Below, in pieces: positions 33,037-41,195 of a stretch of 64,000 nt of DNA (its first letter is position 1; every line of letters starts with the position of its first letter). Source of the DNA: Paenibacillus sp. FSL R5-0766 (GTDB taxonomy: Bacteria > Bacillota > Bacilli > Paenibacillales > Paenibacillaceae); assembly GCF_037971845.1 (NCBI RefSeq), contig NZ_CP150227.1, forward strand, positions 2,170,001 through 2,234,000. The letters run 5' to 3'. Both the position numbers and the translations under genes were made by a program. The notes under the pieces were generated by a model. It did not search any database. It saw nothing but the letters and a program-made list of their open reading frames with translations, and was not told the origin of the DNA.

Positions 33037-33294
33037 ATGAAGTGGAGAAGACTGCTGTCGTTCAAACGATGGACACAAGTTTTCAAAAGGCTCCCCCGGC
33101 TGCTCCGGGCTCCGCAGATTCCTTTGGGAGAAAAGCTGTTGTTTATTATTCCGGCGCTGTTATACTGGGTACTTCCTGACGTAATGCCGTTTATGCCCAT
33201 CGATGATATCGGGGTCACTTTGGTTCTGATGAACTGGTTTGTAAGCCGGGCAGAACGTAAATATCCTGCGCTTCAGGAAGGGGCTCCTTCTTAA
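33037..33294 (+). CDS. Small DUF1232-like membrane protein
   Basis: This 85-residue protein begins very basic (MKWRRLLSFKRW) and has one or two hydrophobic segments: 'GEKLLFIIPALLYWVLPDVM' and 'IDDIGVTLVLMNWFV'. The 'LPDVMPFMPIDDIGV' stretch recalls the L-P-D-x-I-P-x-x-G-x-x-D-D motif of DUF1232/YkvA proteins, whose function is not known. ATG 33037 follows CGGAGGGATTCAG. It is upstream of, but probably not co-transcribed with, the HesB-like gene. Confidence 0.6.
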   Translation: MKWRRLLSFKRWTQVFKRLPRLLRAPQIPLGEKLLFIIPALLYWVLPDVMPFMPIDDIGVTLVLMNWFVSRAERKYPALQEGAPS

Positions 33295-33317
33295 TTTGCG
33301 GCCCAATGGATAGGTTT

Positions 33318-33340
33318 AACATTGATTTCGCATCAATGTT
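33318..33340. repeat. Perfect inverted repeat abutting the HesB-like promoter
   Basis: AACATTGAT-TTCGC-ATCAATGTT is a 9-bp perfect inverted repeat that ends one base before the -35 hexamer at 33342. It has no T run. An operator or activator site for the HesB-like/DUF1450 pair is the simplest reading. Confidence 0.55.
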
Positions 33341-33341
33341 A

Positions 33342-33370
33342 TTGCGAAGAGCGGTAACTTTCTTTACAAT
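33342..33370 (+). promoter_or_regulatory. Promoter of the HesB-like/DUF1450 pair
   Basis: TTGCGA (33342-33347) and TACAAT (33365-33370) are 17 bases apart, about 67 bases before the start codon. Confidence 0.75.
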
Positions 33371-33436
33371 AGATGCTGTAGTTTAAGAATGCTGAAATTG
33401 TTGAAACCAGCAATTACAATATAGGAGATGAAGAGA

Positions 33437-33739
33437 ATGAACTGCAAAATTACGCGTAATGCTGCTAAAGTATTGAAGCTTGAATTGGACAAGCCGGAGA
33501 ACGAAGGAAAAAAACTGCGCGTTGTCATCACACATGCACATGGTGACCATGCTCACTACGGGCTTGATCTCGACACACCAAAAGAAAATGATACAGTTGT
33601 ATCTACCGATAAAGAGATTGATGTCATTCTCGCGAATGATCAGCCTTTGTTGAACGGTGTTAAAATTGACTACCTCTACTTCCCGGAAGAGGGATTTGTT
33701 ATTACGAATCCGTCCCAAGGTAATCACGGCGACCACTAA
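33437..33739 (+). CDS. HesB/IscA-like protein lacking cluster cysteines
   Basis: This is a 100-residue protein of the Fe-S-biosynthesis (HesB/IscA) fold: the start 'KITRNAAKVLKLEL', the core 'KKLRVVITHAHGDHAHYGLD' and the end 'YFPEEGFVITNPSQGNHGDH' follow the A-type carrier layout. Such carriers bind a cluster through three cysteines, one in the central strand motif and two in a C-terminal C-G-C. Here the only cysteine is Cys3; the equivalent sites appear as a His-rich 'THAHGDHAH' and a terminal 'NHGDH'. It may bind a metal through histidines, or be a non-carrier homologue. ATG 33437 is eight bases after AGGAGA. It is followed by a DUF1450 gene after 21 bases. Confidence 0.72.
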   Translation: MNCKITRNAAKVLKLELDKPENEGKKLRVVITHAHGDHAHYGLDLDTPKENDTVVSTDKEIDVILANDQPLLNGVKIDYLYFPEEGFVITNPSQGNHGDH

Positions 33740-33760
33740 GGGCGCGAAGAAGGGGAACTC

Positions 33761-33982
33761 ATGGCTAACGATATCCGTGTATGCGAAAAGTGTAATCATG
33801 TCCGACTGAAATCGATTGTACCCAAGTTGCAAAAAATGGCTCCAGACACGGAGATCAAGATTGGGTGCAAATCCTATTGCGGTCCTTGCGCGAAACGTGC
33901 ATTTGTCTTTATCAATGGTCGGTACATCAGTGCGCCGACAGAAGAAGAAGTACTCGCCAAAGTCGCAAAGTTTGTGAAATAA
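33761..33982 (+). CDS. DUF1450 (YuzB-like) cysteine-rich protein
   Basis: This is a 73-residue protein of the DUF1450 group, with a thioredoxin-like ferredoxin appearance. Five cysteines are present: Cys8 and Cys11 ('RVCEKCNHVR') and Cys36, Cys40 and Cys43 ('GCKSYCGPCAKRAFVFINGR'). The end 'APTEEEVLAKVAKF' is the usual C-terminal helix. Iron-sulfur or zinc binding is likely but not shown. The start follows AGAAGGGGAACTC. Pairing with the HesB-like gene suggests a shared metal or cluster role. Confidence 0.8.
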   Translation: MANDIRVCEKCNHVRLKSIVPKLQKMAPDTEIKIGCKSYCGPCAKRAFVFINGRYISAPTEEEVLAKVAKFVK

Positions 33983-34028
33983 AAGGATATAACAAGGTGA
34001 GTGGAGAAAGCTGTCCACACATCAGAAC

Positions 34029-34054
34029 GGAGGGGCTACGTGCCTCTCCTTTTT
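34029..34054 (+). terminator. Intrinsic terminator after the DUF1450 gene
   Basis: GGAGGGGC pairs with GCCTCTCC (one G-U) around TACGT, followed by five T. Confidence 0.82.
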
Positions 34055-34081
34055 GCGTTTGGGTAGCAGTGAAAGGATGTT

Positions 34082-34480
34082 TTAAAATGCGGCATCCTCT
34101 ATCATTTCAGTAATTTGGAAGGTGTTTTCTTGAATTTCAATGGCAATGACGGTAGTATCCTTTTTCAGAAAATGTACATTTCCCAGTCGTTTTTCCTCCA
34201 ATTCTACCCAACCTGTATCCGCTAACTTCTGAAAATAATCCATTGGCGGGTATAGTCCTTGCTCACCCCCAATATGTTTCAGTTCGTACTTAGCCCCTTT
34301 TTTAAGGTTGGGATCATCGGAATAAGTTATGTTCTCAAGAAGCTTTGCATTGGTTGGAACAGGAATGTCTGGGTTCATGGATGAAGCTGTATATCCTTCT
34401 ATCTCGTATGTTGCAGGAGCGCAGCCCTGTACCCAAATGAGCAAGGGCAACATGCAGAGTGTCAGTACTATTTTCTTCAA
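34082..34480 (-). CDS. Small lipoprotein of unknown function
   Basis: I do not recognise this family. With the TTG at 34480 as start (six bases after AGGAGGAATT), the product has 132 residues and opens with a lipoprotein-like signal, 'LKKIVLTLCMLPLLIWVQGC', in which VQGC is a non-ideal lipobox. A reading from 34531 would place extra residues before the signal. The mature part is polar, with a 'PVPTNAKLLENITYSDD' stretch and 'YPPMDYFQKLADTGWVELEE', resembling small extracellular proteins with a repeated beta unit. It is a single minus-strand gene. Confidence 0.6.
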   Translation of the reverse strand: MKKIVLTLCMLPLLIWVQGCAPATYEIEGYTASSMNPDIPVPTNAKLLENITYSDDPNLKKGAKYELKHIGGEQGLYPPMDYFQKLADTGWVELEEKRLGNVHFLKKDTTVIAIEIQENTFQITEMIEDAAF

Positions 34481-34630
34481 ATAAATTCCTCCTGATTTGG
34501 CATGATTACCTAATAAACGTAGCGAAATCAATTAAAGTTACGATGAAAACACAAAAGAAGAATAAGGAAGGCTTGTGTTATCCATCCTAAAGGGGTAACA
34601 GGAACATGATAATCCCAAGGAGGAATACTC

Positions 34631-34912
34631 ATGCCGAAGCGTTATGATTCCAGTTTGCAAGCCGATACCACCGTATCTCAGGCGCAAAATGCGGTGAACA
34701 AGCTTCATTATGCTGTATCTCAGGCCATGTCTCATCCGACGGCACAGACCATTGTACAGGCGGAACGACGTCTGGCACACACGGAGCAGGCGATGCGACA
34801 AGCAGAGCTTTCACTCGGAGGGCAAGGTGTTGAGTTGGCAGAGGAAATGTTCATCGAGGAGAAGAGAAGATTGAATTCAATCCAGAGTCAGCACGGTCAA
34901 GGGAATTTATAA
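34631..34912 (+). CDS. Small helical hypothetical protein
   Basis: This is a 93-residue soluble protein with no recognised domain. It is rich in Ala, Gln and Glu and almost wholly helical, with a likely coiled coil ('AQTIVQAERRLAHTEQAMRQ' onward). No signal peptide or membrane segment is seen. The start follows AAGGAGGAATACTC, an excellent ribosome site, and the gene is closed by a terminator, so it is very likely expressed. A sporulation or stress role would fit its size and composition but is not shown. Confidence 0.6.
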   Translation: MPKRYDSSLQADTTVSQAQNAVNKLHYAVSQAMSHPTAQTIVQAERRLAHTEQAMRQAELSLGGQGVELAEEMFIEEKRRLNSIQSQHGQGNL

Positions 34913-34929
34913 CGTTCCTGTCACATCAG

Positions 34930-34962
34930 AACCCGCAGGGCAGCAATGCTTTGCGGGTTTTT
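34930..34962 (+). terminator. Intrinsic terminator after the small helical gene
   Basis: AACCCGCA / TGCGGGTT stem with inner GCAGCAATGC-type pairing and a T run. Confidence 0.85.
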
Positions 34963-35086
34963 CATCTCTTTTGCAAAGACTCTCGATACATGGGTTTACT
35001 CCGACAGTATGTCGAATGGTCGCTTAAAATTCTGTGAGAAGGTTAATAGAACAAGAGCAGGCAAAATTCCATACGGGAGGTACAGA

Positions 35087-35917
35087 ATGACAAAACATAT
35101 TACAGATTGTACAATTCTGAACAACGGAGTAACGATGCCATGGCTAGGATTTGGAACATATAAAGCAAAAGGTAAGGAAGTGCAACAGGCGGTTGAGACC
35201 GCTTTGGAGGTTGGATATCGGAGTATTGATACCGCGTCCATCTATGGCAATGAAGAAGAAGTGGGACAAGCTATTGCAAGCAGTGGTGTTGCCCGTAACG
35301 AACTGTTTGTGACGACCAAGCTCTGGAATGAGGATCAGGGATTTGATTCAACGTTGAGAGCATTTGAAGCCAGTCAGAAAGCACTTGGACTGAATGTGAT
35401 TGATCTTTACTTAATTCACTGGCCTGGCAGAGACCAGTATAAGGAGACGTGGAGAGCGTTCGAACGTCTATATAGCGAAGGGAGCATCCGTGCGATTGGT
35501 GTGAGTAATTTTCAAGTTCACCATTTGCAAGATATCATAGATGAGGGCGGAACGGTGCCTGCGGTAAATCAGGTAGAGCTGCATCCAGGTCTGATCCAGC
35601 AGGAACTGCAGGATTTCTGCGGGGCGCAGGGAATTCAACTGGAGGCTTGGAGCCCGATCATGAAAGGCAAGCTGAACCAAGAGTCCACGCTCAAGGCGCT
35701 GGCCCAGAAATATGGGAAAACGCCAGCACAGATCATTCTGCGCTGGGACATTCAGAATCAGATTGTGACGATTCCGAAGTCGGTAACTCCAGAACGTATT
35801 CGTGAGAATGCGGACATCTTTGACTTTGAATTGACACCGGATGAGTTGAGACAGATTGATGCACTGGATTCGGATAAGCGGACGGGTCCACATCCGGATC
35901 AACTATTCTGGGATTAA
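35087..35917 (+). CDS. Aldo-keto reductase
   Basis: This is an NADPH-dependent carbonyl reductase of 276 residues. The (beta/alpha)8 landmarks are 'MPWLGFGTYKAKG', the catalytic Asp and Tyr in 'SIDTASIYGNEEEVG', Lys in 'FVTTKLWNED' and His in 'YLIHWPG'. The cofactor end is 'IPKSVTPERIRENADIF'. It resembles B. subtilis YvgN and YtbE (methylglyoxal or glyoxal reductases). ATG 35087 follows GGGAGGTACAGA; a reading from 34946 is much too long. Confidence 0.93.
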   Translation: MTKHITDCTILNNGVTMPWLGFGTYKAKGKEVQQAVETALEVGYRSIDTASIYGNEEEVGQAIASSGVARNELFVTTKLWNEDQGFDSTLRAFEASQKALGLNVIDLYLIHWPGRDQYKETWRAFERLYSEGSIRAIGVSNFQVHHLQDIIDEGGTVPAVNQVELHPGLIQQELQDFCGAQGIQLEAWSPIMKGKLNQESTLKALAQKYGKTPAQIILRWDIQNQIVTIPKSVTPERIRENADIFDFELTPDELRQIDALDSDKRTGPHPDQLFWD

Positions 35918-36215
35918 GTGGGTAGACGCTAATTGAATATAAGTGTTTGATGAACTACTTGTGGTTGTTCCGGTTACGTAATCGTTCTTTGTGGTCTAAG
36001 ATGTAAGCATAATCGGTCACGCTAAGACACTACTTGTGCAGAACAATCTTTCGATCGCCGTTATCCCCGAATTTTTTTGAAATTCCCTGTATCAAGGGGA
36101 AAATCCGGTGATAAATGCGAGCGCTCCGCTTCTCCAGCTTTTTTCTGCCCACTCCGTTATCGTGAAAATTATAAATCCATCTTTAGATTTGGTGGGTAAT
36201 TAAGAAGCATATAAA
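35918..36215. other. Intergenic region, possible interspersed repeat
   Basis: This is about 300 bases without an open frame that has a ribosome site. It contains short internal repeats: CTACTTGTG occurs twice (near 35956 and 36029) and CCGTTATC occurs twice (near 36058 and 36160). The stretch around 36055-36175 has the look of a dispersed non-coding element. It also separates the aldo-keto reductase from the converging DsbA-like gene. Confidence 0.35.
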
Positions 36216-36262
36216 AAAAGCAGCAGGATCGGGAAATATCCCTGATCCTGCTACTTTTTTTT
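36216..36262. terminator. Bidirectional terminator before the DsbA-like gene
   Basis: AGCAGGATC (36222-36230) pairs with GATCCTGCT (36244-36252). The arms are flanked by an A run on the left and a T run on the right, so the hairpin works on either strand. Confidence 0.9.
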
Positions 36263-36272
36263 GTGAATTGGC

Positions 36273-36998
36273 TTAATTTTTTTTCGGGACTTCGCATCCG
36301 TCATCTGTGCAGATGCCACTGCTGTCTGTTTCTGTTGTGTTGGATTCAACCATGGTGAAAGGGGAACGGTCGTCCCATGCTTTTTGAATGGCATCCAGGA
36401 ACACCTCGTCAGGTTGAGCGCCCGATACGGCGAACTTGCGGTCGAATACGAAGAACGGTACACCGCGGATACCGAGTTGCTCTCCTTCTGCTTGGTCAGC
36501 ACGGACATTGTCGGTGAATTGATCACTGGACAGCACTGCCGTAGCTGCGTCTCGATCCAAGCCGACTTCTTCTGCTAACTGAGCCAACACTTCAGTGTCG
36601 CCGGAGTGTTTACCTTCAATAAACACAGCTTGGAATATCCGTTCACTCAGTTCAAGCGCTTTGCCTTGTGTATCTGCCCAGTGTGTCAAGCGGTGAGCTG
36701 AGAAGGAGTTTGTAGGGATCATGGCATCGATATTGTATTCCAGTCCTGCCGTACGAGCATTGGCATTCATCTGGGCATTCATACCTTTGGCCTGTTCCAC
36801 GCTCATATTATATTTGGCAGCCAGATATTCCGAATTGGTTTTGCCTGGGTTCAATGCAGCGTTTGGATCCAGCTCGAAGCTTTTGAATTGCAGCTTCACT
36901 TCATCACGGTGTGGGAACTGTTCCAGTACATTCTCCAGGCGGCGTTTACCGATATAACAGAATGGGCACAGAAAATCAGACCATATCTCAATATTCAT
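36273..36998 (-). CDS. DsbA-family (FrnE-like) oxidoreductase
   Basis: This is a thioredoxin-fold protein of 241 residues. The active site is CPFC in 'WSDFLCPFCYIGKRRLE'. The cis-proline loop is 'IRGVPFFVFDRKFAVSGAQP', and a helical insertion lies between. No signal peptide is seen, so it acts in the cytoplasm. The C-terminus bears an extra cysteine pair ('GICTDDGCEVPK'), reported in FrnE of Deinococcus as part of its function. Related B. subtilis proteins are linked to 2-hydroxychromene isomerase-like and disulfide chemistry. ATG 36998 follows GGAGGTTTAACATA. Confidence 0.9.
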   Translation of the reverse strand: MNIEIWSDFLCPFCYIGKRRLENVLEQFPHRDEVKLQFKSFELDPNAALNPGKTNSEYLAAKYNMSVEQAKGMNAQMNANARTAGLEYNIDAMIPTNSFSAHRLTHWADTQGKALELSERIFQAVFIEGKHSGDTEVLAQLAEEVGLDRDAATAVLSSDQFTDNVRADQAEGEQLGIRGVPFFVFDRKFAVSGAQPDEVFLDAIQKAWDDRSPFTMVESNTTETDSSGICTDDGCEVPKKN

Positions 36999-37079
36999 TA
37001 TGTTAAACCTCCATCATCCATATAGTTGAAACTGATATAGTTACAATTATAAAGCCACTTTCTATAATTCGCAAGGAGA

Positions 37080-37508
37080 TTACTTTTTATCCCGATATGC
37101 CTTGGACCAATGGTACGGTTGGATCTCATCCAGTCTCTTGAAGACCAGTTGACCAGAAGGGTCGTATACGGCAGCTTTGACTTCTTCGCCCCAGTAAAAT
37201 AATCGTTCCTGGCATACTCCGCAAGGTGTAAGGACCTTAAATTCTGAATGCTCGTCATCACGAGCGATACAGAGGGAGTGGGTGACACGTTCGTTCAATT
37301 TGTGGGCTTCCAGATAAGCTCCTGTTTCCATGCACAGATGCGTGGCATCGTTGATGACCTCTGGAGCTACGCTAATCAGCAGGGAACCGGCTTCAGTATA
37401 GACGGCACCTGCGCCACCCCATCCCTTAGGATAACGTTGCTTCACAAATTCTGCGGCTGCATCGAACAATTTCTGTTCCATATTAAGTGGTTCAGTGTGT
37501 AATGTCAT
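37080..37508 (-). CDS. Cytidine/blasticidin deaminase-like protein
   Basis: This is a zinc deaminase of 142 residues, using the ATG at 37508. The site is of cytidine-deaminase type with three cysteines: 'HLCMETGAYLEAHK' (C-x-E, Glu as proton shuttle) and 'TPCGVCQERLFYW' (P-C-x-x-C). Its sequence is nearer to divergent, blasticidin-S-deaminase-like members than to housekeeping Cdd, and a nucleoside other than cytidine is possible. A TTG at 37517 would add three residues. The ribosome site (AAAGGGG) is not ideally spaced for either start. Confidence 0.8.
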   Translation of the reverse strand: MTLHTEPLNMEQKLFDAAAEFVKQRYPKGWGGAGAVYTEAGSLLISVAPEVINDATHLCMETGAYLEAHKLNERVTHSLCIARDDEHSEFKVLTPCGVCQERLFYWGEEVKAAVYDPSGQLVFKRLDEIQPYHWSKAYRDKK

Positions 37509-37590
37509 GTAATGCAAGTTCCCCTTTTTAAATTCAAATACAAATTCAATTCATTTCGTGTATTTGTTTAGTTTGTCATTACGATATTGC

Positions 37591-39591
37591 TCATTGCGAT
37601 GTTGCTGCTGCACTGTCTTCCTCTCGAAAGCGCTGAATCAAATCATAGGTTATCACGGTGTCCGAGACATGTAATCGCTTGGCTGCTTCATCGTGACCGG
37701 CGCGGCAGGCGTTAATATCTGTTTTGTCACGTGTGGACAGGTCATAACAAGCGCCATTCTCATAGATATAGTCATCCGCTGGAATGTAGAATACAGAACC
37801 ATCCGAGAATGCGCCATTACGCAGCACAACCGTACGTTCAGACCTATCATATACGTCGTTACCCATATGATAATAGGACTGGTCAGACACGCCGAGCAGA
37901 TGCAATACGGATGGCGTGATGTCCAGTTGTCCCGAAGGTTCGTCGATGGTTCCAGCAGCTGCTCCGTCCGGTAAATGCACGAGCAGGGGGACCTCGTTCA
38001 TAATCTGTGCCATATCGAGTTCGTTCAATGAACGTCCCAGAAATTGCTCGTATTGTGATTGTTCCTTAATCGAGTTGTCGTGATCCCCGTAGAACATAAA
38101 GATGGTATTCTCCCATAAGCCCCGATTTTTCAGATCCTCAACCATCTTACCCAGTGCCGAATCCACGTAATGAACGGACTGCAGATAGTTACCAAACATG
38201 GTTCCCTGGAACTCGCCTACATCCAGTTGCTGCTTCTCTTTTGGCAAGGTATACGGATGGTGACTGGTAAGAGTGATTAGGAAGGAATAGAACGGTTCGG
38301 TCACCTCACTACTCATTTTCTCAACGGATTGCCGGAAAAAGGATTCATCAGACAGGGACCAGCCAAGCGGGTCATCCTGTGCAAAATCATTTTTACTATA
38401 AAACTTGTCGTACTTCATGTTCTGATACATCGTATACCGATTCCAGAAGCCACTCTCATAAGCGTGAAATACATTGGTGTTATATCCGTTATCCTTCAGG
38501 ATGGAAGGAAGGGAATCATACGTATGGTCTGCATATCGTACAAAGGCTGATCCAACCGGAAGTGGATGTAGGGATATGTTTGCGCCAAAATCGGCATCTG
38601 ACGTTCTGCCCTGACCGGTCTGGTGATAAAAGTGACTATAATACTGGCTTTCCTTCATCAGTTCATTAAAATGGGGTGTGATCTCCTGACCGCCAATGCT
38701 CTGGCCAATCATGAAGTTCATAAAAGCCTCACCCTGGACAATGATCACATTGCTGTCTTTATATTTGCCAAACAAGGCATCATTCTGCGGGGCAGCTCCT
38801 TGCCTTTCAGCGAAGAATGCCTTTGCTTGCTCAACATCAGCGGGTTCAGCTTGCGGCCCGGAGCCGATGTGGTCTTTAGCATAGTTGTACAGATCATAAC
38901 CGTGAAAAGCGAGCAGTCCAGTCACATTGTACATGGATACATTCCACCAGTTGTTATCGAACAGGCCTTTGGCCCATGTTTTACTGTAAAAATAAATCGG
39001 GCCGACGGCGAGGCCAAGTCCCAGCACAAGGGCAATGCTGCCAGCCGTGAGACGGCGGCGCAATCGTGCCTTGCGATCGTTATGTGAATAACTCCCGTAA
39101 CCCGTAACAGATGTACTGGGGTGCTTCGAACGGTAACGTCTGCTGAACAGTACGATAGCTGCGAACGGAATGACGACAAGCCAGTCGGCAAAGAACCAGA
39201 GATCACTTGTGTAGATCAATGTAGCGATGCTGTCACCCAATGCGTCAACTTGTCTCGCCTGCAACAATACCGGGATGGTCAAGAAATCCTGGAAATAACG
39301 ATAATACACCATATCGGCATAGATTAGTCCGGTAAGCAGCAGGTTAAGCACCGCGAGAGACACGATCATGCCTCTACGTGGCAGCAACCAGGCCCAGAAG
39401 GACAAGAGTAGTAAAGATCCAATGGCAATGACTTTATCCAGCAGTCCCATCGTAATGTTATAAGCGTGAAGATTGTGATGGAGCCACATGAGTTTGAGCA
39501 GCATGAGCACAAGAAAAATAAGATATAACGTTAATGGATGATTTAAAAGCCCGCGTGGCGTGGAGCTGCGCGTAGGCCGAGTGACAACCAT
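37591..39591 (-). CDS. Lipoteichoic acid synthase family protein
   Basis: This is a membrane enzyme of 666 residues transferring glycerol phosphate from phosphatidylglycerol to the lipoteichoic acid chain. Five transmembrane helices lie within about 1-215, followed by an extracellular sulfatase-like domain. Its metal and catalytic sites are visible: Glu in 'NVIIVQGEAFMNF', nucleophile Thr in 'HQTGQGRTSDADFGA', and Asp-His in 'FMFYGDHDNSI'. ATG 39591 is six bases after AAGGAGGAC; an upstream reading adds 19 residues without a site. It lies alone on the minus strand. Confidence 0.93.
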   Translation of the reverse strand: MVVTRPTRSSTPRGLLNHPLTLYLIFLVLMLLKLMWLHHNLHAYNITMGLLDKVIAIGSLLLLSFWAWLLPRRGMIVSLAVLNLLLTGLIYADMVYYRYFQDFLTIPVLLQARQVDALGDSIATLIYTSDLWFFADWLVVIPFAAIVLFSRRYRSKHPSTSVTGYGSYSHNDRKARLRRRLTAGSIALVLGLGLAVGPIYFYSKTWAKGLFDNNWWNVSMYNVTGLLAFHGYDLYNYAKDHIGSGPQAEPADVEQAKAFFAERQGAAPQNDALFGKYKDSNVIIVQGEAFMNFMIGQSIGGQEITPHFNELMKESQYYSHFYHQTGQGRTSDADFGANISLHPLPVGSAFVRYADHTYDSLPSILKDNGYNTNVFHAYESGFWNRYTMYQNMKYDKFYSKNDFAQDDPLGWSLSDESFFRQSVEKMSSEVTEPFYSFLITLTSHHPYTLPKEKQQLDVGEFQGTMFGNYLQSVHYVDSALGKMVEDLKNRGLWENTIFMFYGDHDNSIKEQSQYEQFLGRSLNELDMAQIMNEVPLLVHLPDGAAAGTIDEPSGQLDITPSVLHLLGVSDQSYYHMGNDVYDRSERTVVLRNGAFSDGSVFYIPADDYIYENGACYDLSTRDKTDINACRAGHDEAAKRLHVSDTVITYDLIQRFREEDSAAATSQ

Positions 39592-39753
39592 ATGTATGTC
39601 CTCCTTGCTTTTGTTGTTTTGTAATCGGAATGTAAAATAGGGCTCCATCCATTATAGCGTGGCCTCATGTGTTTTCAACTATGCCTCAGAAGAATTGATT
39701 TCTGCGGAAGCGAAGACCGAAGTCGGTGAATTCATATGACCAGAAAAGCGCAC

Positions 39754-39790
39754 AAAAAAAGCGCCCCGGCCATGGATGGCAGGAGCACTT
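39754..39790 (-). terminator. Terminator of the THUMP methyltransferase gene
   Basis: On the minus strand AGTGCTCC pairs with GGGGCGCT (two G-U pairs), with further pairing of GCCATCCATGGC in the loop, followed by seven T. Confidence 0.8.
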
Positions 39791-39804
39791 TAGATTCGAA
39801 ATAA

Positions 39805-40968
39805 TTATGAAGATTGTGGTGCTTTATTTCGTGGGGGCAGTGGGCCCAAATACTGATAGTACTGGGTTTCAATTCGTCCGTTGAACAACTTGCGACGTTT
39901 GTCTGCCTTATGACCGAAATATTCCTCGAAAGCTTTGGTCGATGTGATTGCAAAAAAGGACCATGTTGGCATGTCGAGGTAACTGCGCCCTAATGAGCGG
40001 AGCAACTTCTGAACTTCTTTTTCTTCACTCAAACGTTCACCATATGGGGGATTGGTAATGATAACACCATATTCACCCTGTGGTCTTGCGCGATGAGCGG
40101 GCAGGACGCTGACTTCAATATCTTTGGCGAACCCAGCACTTTTGATCGCTGCCATAGCAACTTCAATCGCTTCCGGATCAATATCGCTACCTGAAATCTG
40201 TAACGGGACATCGTCACGTACAGCATCAAATGCTTCTTCGCGCGCCTGTTCCCATAATTCTTCAGGAATGACAGCCCAGTCCTCAGAGTTGAAGGTCCGA
40301 CGAAGTCCTGGTGCAATGTTCCAGCCGATCATAGCGGCTTCGATCAGCATTGTGCCTGATCCACAGCAAGGGTCATAGAATGGACGGGATACATTCCAGC
40401 GACTGAGCTGAATAAGAGCTGCAGCAAGTGTTTCTTTGAGTGGCGCTTCGGTAACGAGTTTACGATAACCCCGTTTATGCAGACCTGGTCCCGTCGTATC
40501 TAAAGTAAGCAGGGCGCGATCGTTTAGCAGAATGACCTCAATCACATAACGAGACCCATCCTCTGGGAACCACTCTGTGTCATAAGTCAGCTTCAGTTTC
40601 TCTACGATTGCTTTTTTCACGATCCCTTGTGATGCAGGCACACTGCTTAACTGGGATTTTTGAGAACGACCCTCTACAGGGAATTCGCCATCGGCTGGAA
40701 TCCACTCTTCCCAAGGCAACGCTTTGGTGCCTTCAAACAATTCGTCGAAAGTCGTGGCAGGGAATTCACCCATTTTCACCAATACGCGATCCGAACTTCT
40801 CAGCCACAGGTTACAACGGCAAATATCAATATAATCTCCTGTGAAGAAAACCCGGCCATTGTCGATCGTAACATCTTCATACCCCAGTTGCTTCAGTTCC
40901 CGGGCAACAACAGCCTCGAGTCCCATCGCCGAGGTTGCAATCAATTGCAATTGAGCCATGTGATTCAT
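39805..40968 (-). CDS. THUMP-domain 23S rRNA methyltransferase (RlmL/YpsC-like)
   Basis: This is a SAM-dependent RNA N2-guanine methyltransferase of 387 residues. A short N-terminal ferredoxin-like/THUMP region (about 1-160) precedes 'GYRKLVTEAPLKETLAAALI', the methyltransferase motif 'DPCCGSGTMLIEAAMIGWN', and the catalytic 'IITNPPYGERLSEE' (N-P-P-Y). It corresponds to the N-terminal half of E. coli RlmL, as in B. subtilis YpsC. ATG 40968 follows GGAGTTGAA; the ATG nine bases later is also possible. Confidence 0.93.
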   Translation of the reverse strand: MNHMAQLQLIATSAMGLEAVVARELKQLGYEDVTIDNGRVFFTGDYIDICRCNLWLRSSDRVLVKMGEFPATTFDELFEGTKALPWEEWIPADGEFPVEGRSQKSQLSSVPASQGIVKKAIVEKLKLTYDTEWFPEDGSRYVIEVILLNDRALLTLDTTGPGLHKRGYRKLVTEAPLKETLAAALIQLSRWNVSRPFYDPCCGSGTMLIEAAMIGWNIAPGLRRTFNSEDWAVIPEELWEQAREEAFDAVRDDVPLQISGSDIDPEAIEVAMAAIKSAGFAKDIEVSVLPAHRARPQGEYGVIITNPPYGERLSEEKEVQKLLRSLGRSYLDMPTWSFFAITSTKAFEEYFGHKADKRRKLFNGRIETQYYQYLGPLPPRNKAPQSS

Positions 40969-41195
40969 TTCAACTCCATTTCAAGCTGGAGAAGGGAAAT
41001 CCTTCTCTCTGCTGTATAGTAACGGTGCGGCCTTGCCGCTTTCCGTGAAAAAACTTACAATGAGAAATGCGGTGAACGTATGCACTCCTCTTTCGAAGTG
41101 ATACACCAGTCAACCGCCTGTGTTGATAACAAACATTTATTATAGAACATTGGCATCCATATGGAAAGCAGTCCAAGTGTCCAAGGAGGATTTTA

